Below are positions 15,924-21,144 of a stretch of 21,144 nucleotides of DNA, one piece after another. Under the pieces are notes generated by a model that saw nothing but the letters and a program-made list of their open reading frames with translations, was not told where the DNA came from and did no database searches. The position numbers were made by a program, and so were the translations under genes. Within the stretch, counting starts at the first letter, position 1; each line of letters opens with the position of its first letter. The DNA is taken from NCBI GenBank assembly GCA_003241285.1, contig QFOT01000018.1, positions 1 to 21,144 of the forward strand, read 5' to 3'. This DNA is from Micavibrio aeruginosavorus (GTDB taxonomy: Bacteria; Pseudomonadota; Alphaproteobacteria; Micavibrionales; Micavibrionaceae).

Positions 15924-15932
15924 AGTTTGACA
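15918..15932. promoter_or_regulatory. Perfect palindrome TGTCAAA-G-TTTGACA, putative operator
   Basis: Seven-base arms surround one central base. Each arm contains TTGACA reading outward, one on each strand, placed between the divergent 119-residue and 168-residue genes. The minus-strand copy has a TATAAT at 19 bases; the plus-strand copy has no good -10 box at 16-18 bases. A dimeric regulator binding here would cover the -35 box. Confidence 0.5.
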
Positions 15933-15961
15933 GTCTGTGCTTTTTTAGGGCATGAAGCGGT

Positions 15962-16468
15962 ATGCTTAAATCCAAGAAAATATTAAAGCTTGTCGGCACT
16001 GCTTATAATTATGAAAGTCTGGAAGAGGCTTTTGTAAGAGCAGGTTACCGTACATGGCGTATTTGTGAATATGCTGCCGGCGCATCAAACCCATTTAGTA
16101 TTAAAAAGCCTTTCTTGGAAAGTTATGAATCGCGTGAGGTCTCGATACGTCCTTTTTTCAATAAAAGGATAACCAGCAAACTTTCACCGGAATTTCGTGC
16201 CGCTGCCGAGAGCTATGGTCAAAATATTACATCCGATAACGTCATGGAATTAGGAGAATCTTTTGCTGAAGAATTAAACAGGGTTTTTCAGCCAATGGTC
16301 GATGGGATACAGGCAAAACTAAAATCTACATATATTTGGCCATGGGATCATATTAAATACAAAATCGACAGGGTGCGTTTGCCGGAGCGTAGCGAGGCCG
16401 GTTATCGCGGGCCATGCCCAGACGTCCATGTAGTCGATAATGTAATTCGAAGAATTCATATAAGATAA
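15962..16468 (+). CDS. Orphan hypothetical protein, 168 residues
   Basis: This is a soluble, basic protein with no signal peptide or membrane segment. I do not recognise the family. It is rich in aromatic residues and arginine (SLEEAFVRAGYRTWRICEY near 19-37, STYIWPWDHIKYKIDRVR near 126-143) and contains only two cysteines. The coding stretch looks AT-richer than the flanking housekeeping genes, which together with the lack of a recognised family suggests accessory origin. The ATG at 15962 has only a weak AGGG about 11 bases upstream. It is divergent from the 119-residue gene across a palindrome, and ends 14 bases before the bidirectional terminator shared with typA. Confidence 0.65.
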   Translation: MLKSKKILKLVGTAYNYESLEEAFVRAGYRTWRICEYAAGASNPFSIKKPFLESYESREVSIRPFFNKRITSKLSPEFRAAAESYGQNITSDNVMELGESFAEELNRVFQPMVDGIQAKLKSTYIWPWDHIKYKIDRVRLPERSEAGYRGPCPDVHVVDNVIRRIHIR

Positions 16469-16482
16469 AACCTTCGCATATC

Positions 16483-16510
16483 AAAAAACCCGCCAATCTG
16501 GCGGGTTTTT
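16483..16510. terminator. Bidirectional intrinsic terminator between orphan gene and typA
   Basis: CCCGCCA (16489-16495) pairs with TGGCGGG (16499-16505) around a three-base loop. Six A precede the stem and five T follow it, so it works as a terminator in both directions. It serves the convergent 168-residue gene (+) and typA (-), whose stop codons lie on either side. Confidence 0.9.
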
Positions 16511-16526
16511 GTAAGTATTTGAAAGT

Positions 16527-18356
16527 TTAACCGACCTTCGCTTTTTTCTTCGCGATCTCACGCTCGTTTGGTGTCAGGTATTTCTTACGCAGGCGCAGAG
16601 ATTTTGGGGTTACTTCCAAAAGCTCGTCGTCGTTGACGTAAGCGATCATATCTTCCAAGGACATTTTGCGCGGTGGGGTCAGGATAACGGCATCGTCCTT
16701 ACCGGACGCGCGCATGTTGGTGAGCTGTTTGCCTTTCAGGACGTTGATATCCAGATCGTTCTCACGGTTATGTTCGCCGACGATCATGCCTTGATAGACT
16801 TTATCGCCGTTGCCGACGAACATGGTGCCACGGTCCTGCAGGTTGAAGATCGCGTAAGCAACAGCTTCGCCTTTGTCTGTCGAAATAAGCGCGCCATTAC
16901 GACGTCCGCCGAAATCACCTTTGTATGGGCCGTAGGAGTCAAACAGGCGGTTCATCAAGCCCGTACCGCGTGTGTCGGTCAGGAATTGTGACTGGTATCC
17001 GATCAAGCCGCGTGACGGCGCTTTGAAGATGATACGGGTCTTGCCAACGCCTGACGGGCGCATGTCAACGAGTTCAGCCTTACGGTCTGTCATTTTCTCG
17101 ATAACTGCGCCGGTATAGGCATCATCCACGTCGACGATAACTTCTTCATACGGTTCCAGCTTCTCGCCGTTTTCTTCCTTCATAACCACGCGCGGGCGAG
17201 AAACGGACATCTCGAAGCCTTCGCGGCGCATAGTTTCGATGAGAACACCAAGTTGCAATTCACCGCGTCCGGCAACAGAGAAGGAATCGCGTCCTTCAGG
17301 TTCTGTCACCTTGATCGCGATATTGACTTCGGCTTCCGACATCAGGCGGTCGCGAAGCATGGTGGAGGTCAGCTTCTTGCCTTCGGTTCCTGCATAAGGA
17401 GAATCGTTAACAGTGATTGTTACGGCCATGGTCGGCGGATCGATCGGCTGTGCTTCCAAAGGGGTTGTCACGGATGTATCGGCAATCGTATCTGCAACGG
17501 AAGTTTCGGTCATACCGGCGATACAGATAATGTCACCTGCGGAAACCTGGTCAACCGGAACGCGTTTGATGCCGTCGAAAGACATCAGCTTGGTCAAACG
17601 GAAACGCTCTACAACTTCACCTTTCAGGTTCATGGCGTGAACAGATTGATTCACTTTCGCCGTACCTGTCTGAACTTTACCTGTCAGCATCCTGCCCAAA
17701 AACGGGTCGGCTTCGAGAAGTGTTGCCAGCATCGTAAAAGGCGCTTCAGGATCGCCAGCCGGTTCAGGGATATGTCTTACCATCAGGTCGAGGAGCGGGT
17801 GAAGGTTTTCACGCGGTGCTGTCAGGCTGTCTGCAGCCCAGCCATCGCGGCCAGAAGCGTAGAGGACCGGGAAGTCCAGTTGCTCGTCGGTTGCGTCCAT
17901 GGCAGCGAAAAGATCGAAAACTTCGTTCAGCACTTCATCAGGGCGGGCATCGGAGCGGTCGATCTTGTTGATAAGGACGACAGGGCGGATACCGCGCTTC
18001 AGGGCTTTACCAAGAACGAATTTGGTTTGGGGAAGCGGGCCTTCGGCCGCATCACAAAGGAGGATAACGCCGTCACACATGGAAAGGATACGTTCAACTT
18101 CGCCGCCGAAATCCGCGTGGCCCGGTGTATCGATAATGTTGACGCGCATGCCGTCCCAAAGAATGGAGGTACATTTCGCCATAATTGTAATGCCGCGTTC
18201 TTTTTCAAGATCGTTGGAATCCATCACGCGCTCGGCAACTTGCTGGTTATCGCGAAATGATCCTGCTTGCTTCAAAATCTGGTCAATCAAGGTGGTTTTG
18301 CCATGGTCAACGTGAGCGATAATGGCGAGGTTTCTGATATTCTTTGGCTTTGTCAT
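16527..18356 (-). CDS. typA: Translational GTPase TypA/BipA
   Basis: This 609-residue translational GTPase acts on the ribosome; family members aid 50S subunit assembly and stress and cold adaptation. G1 is AHVDHGKT (14-21), the switch I/G2 region is EKERGITI (51-58), G3 is DTPGH (76-80) and G4 is NKID (130-133). Domains II, III and V and the BipA-specific C-terminal region follow, with DTRGTGLMNRLFDSYGPYKG typical of BipA. It ends in a Lys-rich tail. The length matches E. coli BipA (about 607). The frame is open to a TTG at 18464, but family alignment starts at ATG 18356 (MTKPKNIRNLAII). There is no clear Shine-Dalgarno before it. It is divergent from the chorismate-mutase-family gene, with a 134-base shared upstream region. 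Confidence 0.97.
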   Translation of the reverse strand: MTKPKNIRNLAIIAHVDHGKTTLIDQILKQAGSFRDNQQVAERVMDSNDLEKERGITIMAKCTSILWDGMRVNIIDTPGHADFGGEVERILSMCDGVILLCDAAEGPLPQTKFVLGKALKRGIRPVVLINKIDRSDARPDEVLNEVFDLFAAMDATDEQLDFPVLYASGRDGWAADSLTAPRENLHPLLDLMVRHIPEPAGDPEAPFTMLATLLEADPFLGRMLTGKVQTGTAKVNQSVHAMNLKGEVVERFRLTKLMSFDGIKRVPVDQVSAGDIICIAGMTETSVADTIADTSVTTPLEAQPIDPPTMAVTITVNDSPYAGTEGKKLTSTMLRDRLMSEAEVNIAIKVTEPEGRDSFSVAGRGELQLGVLIETMRREGFEMSVSRPRVVMKEENGEKLEPYEEVIVDVDDAYTGAVIEKMTDRKAELVDMRPSGVGKTRIIFKAPSRGLIGYQSQFLTDTRGTGLMNRLFDSYGPYKGDFGGRRNGALISTDKGEAVAYAIFNLQDRGTMFVGNGDKVYQGMIVGEHNRENDLDINVLKGKQLTNMRASGKDDAVILTPPRKMSLEDMIAYVNDDELLEVTPKSLRLRKKYLTPNEREIAKKKAKVG

Positions 18357-18490
18357 GGGGGTCCGGTCTTTTTCGTTAATAAATTCGCCGGAGAAATACC
18401 GTAAAAGCTTACAAAAAGCCAGTTTTTTCTCGCGATTGCGAATGCTAAAAAGGCTGGACTTCAAGGGCTTAACTTCATATTTCTTAAGTT

Positions 18491-18772
18491 ATGGAAGTTT
18501 TGAAGCCTTACCGCACTAAAATCGACGCTCTCGACGATAAAATCGTCGATTTACTTAAGCAACGTTTTGACATTATTCAGGAAGTCGGCGCCTTGAAAGC
18601 GCGGGAAAATATTCCGGCTATTTTGGAAGACCGCGTGCGCGAGGTTATCGACCGGGCCGGAGAGCGGGCGGGATCACATGAAAATGAGATACGCGAGATT
18701 TATACCTTGATGGTTACCATCGCCTGCGATCTGGAAGAGAAAATCAAGGGTAGTTATGCAGAAATTGTCTAA
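18491..18772 (+). CDS. Chorismate mutase family protein (AroQ type II; possibly PchB-like)
   Basis: This 93-residue all-helical AroQ-fold protein resembles chorismate mutase, which converts chorismate to prephenate for Phe/Tyr synthesis. Against the E. coli domain I see counterparts of Arg11 (R8), Arg28 (R25), Lys39 (K36) and Arg51 (R48). Asp48 is Leu45 and Glu52 is Val49, and the Gln88 position is Glu82 or a neighbour, depending on alignment. The segment KARENIPAILEDRV resembles the KASEAAIPAPERV region of PchB, the isochorismate-pyruvate lyase that has weak mutase activity, so the true reaction is open. ATG 18491 has no Shine-Dalgarno and overlaps a small inverted repeat (TAACTT 18470-18475 with AAGTTA 18486-18491). 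A hairpin follows directly after the stop. Confidence 0.85.
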   Translation: MEVLKPYRTKIDALDDKIVDLLKQRFDIIQEVGALKARENIPAILEDRVREVIDRAGERAGSHENEIREIYTLMVTIACDLEEKIKGSYAEIV

Positions 18773-18783
18773 GTTATTTCGTC

Positions 18784-18817
18784 ATCGCCTGAATGGCGTT
18801 AGACATTCTAAGGCGAT
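18784..18817. repeat. Hairpin element after the chorismate-mutase-family gene
   Basis: ATCGCCT-GAATG (18784-18795) pairs with CATTC-(TA)-AGGCGAT (18804-18817): 12 base pairs with one 2-base bulge and an 8-base loop. It is not followed by a T run, so it is more likely a dispersed palindromic repeat or an mRNA 3'-end stabiliser than an intrinsic terminator. Confidence 0.65.
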
Positions 18818-18833
18818 CCAGAAGTAAGACTAA

Positions 18834-18866
18834 ATTCCCCTAGAATTGCTTCGCAATTCGGGGAAT
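18834..18866. repeat. Hairpin element in the htpX leader
   Basis: ATTCCCC-(TA)-GAATTGC (18834-18849) pairs with GCAATTC-GGGGAAT (18853-18866) around a TTC loop: 14 base pairs with one 2-base bulge. It ends 7 bases before the GAGGAGGT ribosome binding site of htpX (18874-18881). If part of the mRNA leader it would be a stable stem next to the translation start; it may equally be a REP-like repeat. Confidence 0.65.
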
Positions 18867-18888
18867 GACGGTAGAGGAGGTAAATTTC

Positions 18889-19824
18889 ATGAATGGTTAC
18901 CTAAAAACTGCGATATTGATGGCGGGCATGACGGCGCTGGTCATGGGTATCGGCTCGTTGATTGGCGGACAACAGGGAATGATGATCGCGCTTGTTTTAG
19001 CCGGCGGGATGAATTTATGGGCATGGTATAATTCGGACAAGGCTGTGCTTCGTCATTTTGGTGCCAAGCTTGTCGGTCCTGCCGAGGCGCCACAATTATA
19101 TGCGATGGTACAGAAACTGGCACATAATGCACAATTGCCAATGCCTAAACTCTACATAATCGAGAGCGACCAGCCGAACGCATTTGCCACCGGGCGCAAT
19201 CCTGAAAACGCGGCAGTAGCCGTCAATACAGGGTTAATCAGCCGTTTAAAATCGGATGAAATCGAAGGCGTCATCGCGCATGAGCTGGCCCATATCAAGC
19301 ACCGCGATACGTTGATCATGACGGTGACGGCGACTTTTGCCGGGGCGATTTCGATGTTGTCCCAATTCGGTATGTTCTTTGGCGGCAATCGTGAACGCTC
19401 CAATCCGATCGCAACTTTGGCTGTCGTTATTTTAGCCCCGCTCGCGGCCATGGTCGTGCAGATGGCTATTTCCCGGGCGCGCGAATACGAAGCCGATAAA
19501 ATGGGGGCGGAAATTTCCGGCAAGCCGAGATCGCTGGCTTCTGCATTGGCGACAATATCCAACGATGCCAAGCTGATCGACAATATGCGCGCCGAAGACA
19601 ACCCGGCGACCGCTCATATGTTCATTATCAACCCGCTTCATCTGCGGTCTGTCGATGGGCTTTTTTCAACCCATCCAAAGACGGAAGAGCGCATCCGCCG
19701 GTTGCTGGAGATGGACGGGACGGGTCAGTTTATACGCACTCCGCAGGCGGATGATGTTTTTGGTGACAAATTTTCGGGCTTTGGCGACGCATTTGACGAC
19801 AAACCGAAAAATCCGTGGGCTTGA
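18889..19824 (+). CDS. htpX: Zinc metalloprotease HtpX
   Basis: This 311-residue membrane-bound M48-family protease degrades misfolded inner-membrane proteins, complementing FtsH. Two N-terminal membrane helices (about 7-26 and 31-48) are followed by a cytosolic protease domain with the zinc motif HELAH (131-135) and a later REYEAD element (198-203) giving the third zinc ligand. Two further hydrophobic segments lie between (about 145-165 and 173-195). The C-terminus has the family's HPKTEERIRRL. I chose ATG 18889, 8 bases after a strong GAGGAGGT; an upstream in-frame ATG at 18865 lies inside a hairpin and has no such site. It is followed by a stack of inverted repeats before rsmB. Confidence 0.96.
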   Translation: MNGYLKTAILMAGMTALVMGIGSLIGGQQGMMIALVLAGGMNLWAWYNSDKAVLRHFGAKLVGPAEAPQLYAMVQKLAHNAQLPMPKLYIIESDQPNAFATGRNPENAAVAVNTGLISRLKSDEIEGVIAHELAHIKHRDTLIMTVTATFAGAISMLSQFGMFFGGNRERSNPIATLAVVILAPLAAMVVQMAISRAREYEADKMGAEISGKPRSLASALATISNDAKLIDNMRAEDNPATAHMFIINPLHLRSVDGLFSTHPKTEERIRRLLEMDGTGQFIRTPQADDVFGDKFSGFGDAFDDKPKNPWA

Positions 19825-19847
19825 GGGGATCCCTGCCTGCGAAAGGG

Positions 19848-19880
19848 TGACAATAGGTTAGGCAACTTAGCCTATTGTCA
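19848..19880 (+). terminator. Long inverted repeat after htpX, possible terminator
   Basis: TGACAATAGG (19848-19857) and CCTATTGTCA (19871-19880) form a perfect 10-base stem with a 13-base loop, followed by GTTTT. An alternative inner stem TAGGC/GCCTA (19859-19863 with 19870-19874) competes with it. The T run is short, so termination is possible but not certain. Confidence 0.5.
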
Positions 19881-19881
19881 G

Positions 19882-19902
19882 TTTTACCATAGCAAGGTAA
19901 AA
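19882..19902. repeat. Second inverted repeat between htpX and rsmB
   Basis: TTTTACC (19882-19888) and GGTAAAA (19896-19902) are a perfect 7-base inverted repeat with a 7-base centre. It begins 1 base after the preceding stem. A third weak stem, GCCA/TGGC (19913-19916 with 19920-19923), follows with a T run at 19925-19929, and AAAAGG (19899-19904) could pair with CCTTTT (19923-19928), excluding the second repeat. Confidence 0.5.
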
Positions 19903-19944
19903 GGTTAAATTAGCCAAAATGGCCTTTTTAGACAGCACTTTGTA

Positions 19945-21144
19945 ATGACGCCGCCAGAACATTCAAACGGACATTCCACCCAATCCGATCTTTACGATCC
20001 AATTCCCCCGGCAGAAATGCTGGCGGCGCGAAAAGTCGCCCTCAAATTATTACAGACTATTTTCCAAAAGAAACATAATCTGGACCAGGCCATCGATGAA
20101 AGTGCCGAATTCAACGCGCTGAATGTGCGGGACCGGGCCTTTATCAAGATGCTGGTGACAACAGTCATTCGCCGCCTTGGCCAGATCGATGACCTGATTA
20201 AAAGAAGCCTTTCCAGGCCGGATCAGCCCCTTAATCCTCCTGTGCTCGAATATATTATGCGCATGGGCGTTGCGCAGCTGATTTTCATGCATGTCCCTGA
20301 CCATGCTGCGGTGAATACGAGCGTTCAGCTCGTCGAGGCTGAGGGTCATACGCGAATGAAGGGCTTTATTAATGCCATCCTGCGCAAGATTGCGAATGAG
20401 GGCCGCGAATGGATAACGCGTCAGGATGTTGCGCGCTTGAATACGCCGGATTGGCTGCTCAAAATCTGGATCAACGATTTCGGTTTAAAAGGCGCGGTCG
20501 ATATTGCCACCGCCAATATGATGGAACCCCCGCTCGATGTTACCTTGAAGCGACCGGAACTGGCGGCGCAATGGGCGGAAACATTACAGGCCAACATACT
20601 GCCAACTGGAACGCTGCGCGTCGTATCACCCAAGCCCATCACAGAAATGCCCGGTTTTGAAGAGGGCATGTGGTGGATACAGGATGCATCCGCCGCTCTG
20701 CCTGCCAAGTTATTTGGCCCTTTAAAAGATAAAACCGTTTACGATTTATGTGCCGCGCCGGGCGGAAAAACGTCGCAGCTTGCCGCGCAGGGCGCAAAAG
20801 TGGTAGCGGTCGACCGCTCTGCCAAGCGGGTGACACGACTCGCTGAAAACATGAAACGTTTGCAGCTTGGCGATAATGTGCGCACAGAAATTGCCGATGC
20901 GTCCGTCTGGCGACCGCGGGATGCTGCCGATTATATTCTGCTGGATGCGCCGTGTTCTGCGACCGGGACCATCCGCCGCAATCCTGATGTGCCGTGGCTG
21001 AAAAATTATAACGATGTGTCAACGCTTGCCGATTTGCAGGCGCGTCTTTTGGATAATGCGCTGACCATGATGAATCCGGGCGGCATTCTTGTTTACTGCA
21101 CTTGTTCTTTGCAAAAAGAAGAGGGTGAATACCAGATCGAGCGC
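19945..21144 (+). CDS. rsmB: 16S rRNA (cytosine-5-)-methyltransferase RsmB, 3' partial
   Basis: The first 400 residues of an RsmB/NOP-family methyltransferase are visible; the frame is open to the end of the window. It methylates C967 of 16S rRNA using S-adenosylmethionine. An N-terminal NusB-like RNA-binding domain (about 25-155) is followed by the Rossmann methyltransferase domain: SAM-binding CAAPGGKT (269-276), DAPCSATGTIRRNPDV with Cys337, and YCTCS with Cys387, the pair used for base attack and product release. Missing is only the last strand region. ATG 19945 has no clear Shine-Dalgarno; ATG 20017 (residue 25, just before the NusB-like part) is an alternative start. It lies 120 bases after htpX. 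Confidence 0.93.
   Translation, partial: MTPPEHSNGHSTQSDLYDPIPPAEMLAARKVALKLLQTIFQKKHNLDQAIDESAEFNALNVRDRAFIKMLVTTVIRRLGQIDDLIKRSLSRPDQPLNPPVLEYIMRMGVAQLIFMHVPDHAAVNTSVQLVEAEGHTRMKGFINAILRKIANEGREWITRQDVARLNTPDWLLKIWINDFGLKGAVDIATANMMEPPLDVTLKRPELAAQWAETLQANILPTGTLRVVSPKPITEMPGFEEGMWWIQDASAALPAKLFGPLKDKTVYDLCAAPGGKTSQLAAQGAKVVAVDRSAKRVTRLAENMKRLQLGDNVRTEIADASVWRPRDAADYILLDAPCSATGTIRRNPDVPWLKNYNDVSTLADLQARLLDNALTMMNPGGILVYCTCSLQKEEGEYQIER

Noticed and set aside
17253..18260. Long plus-strand open frame (335 codons) opposite typA
   Set aside because: It is antisense to a highly conserved gene and rich in Cys, His and Arg as expected for a reverse-strand shadow.
18357..18464. N-terminal extension of typA to TTG 18464
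   Set aside because: The extension is unlike BipA proteins, and the standard length and first strand fit ATG 18356.

Overview
The window looks like chromosome of an alphaproteobacterium of medium GC content. The evidence is an alphaproteobacterial-type DnaX with a degenerate zinc-binding segment, the dnaX-ybaB pairing, a short basic protein with an STGPKT motif, and several genes that lack a Shine-Dalgarno sequence. The finer lineage (for example Micavibrio-like or Rhodospirillales) is only a guess. No tRNA, rRNA, CRISPR array, transposase or phage structural gene is visible. No gap between genes exceeds 300 bases.

Layout: 1-4007 holds an RND efflux pair, a membrane-fusion adaptor (5' end outside the window) followed with a 4-base overlap by an HAE1/AcrB-type permease. 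4213-6141 is a membrane O-acyltransferase with a fused SGNH esterase-like domain, preceded by a palindromic element that can form two competing hairpins. 6215-9021 is a compact set of DNA-maintenance genes: dnaX, ybaB/ebfC and an exonuclease III, with the exonuclease in the place where recR is often found. A REP-like palindrome separates this from a four-gene minus-strand operon (11988 down to 9157): two paralogous RimJ/RimL-type acetyltransferases, a third GNAT acetyltransferase and an MFS transporter, all overlapping. 12264-13616 is rimO. 13726-15198 is a soluble chemoreceptor-like protein with two PAS domains.

15199-16500 is an accessory pocket of three small orphan genes, with a 15-base palindrome, a promoter with consensus hexamers and an intrinsic-terminator hairpin placed in the leader of one of them. 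This is the least conventional part of the window. 16527-18356 is typA/bipA on the minus strand, divergent from a short chorismate-mutase-family gene. Then come htpX (membrane metalloprotease) and rsmB (16S rRNA m5C methyltransferase, 3' end outside the window), separated by stacked inverted repeats.

Functionally most of the window is housekeeping (replication clamp loader, repair, ribosome modification and assembly, membrane protein quality control). It also carries envelope functions (efflux, surface acylation) and one sensory protein. I found no large defence or mobile system. The candidates for something new are the small-gene pocket with its unusual regulatory layout, and the acetyltransferase pair whose conserved C-terminal codons double as the start signal of the next gene.
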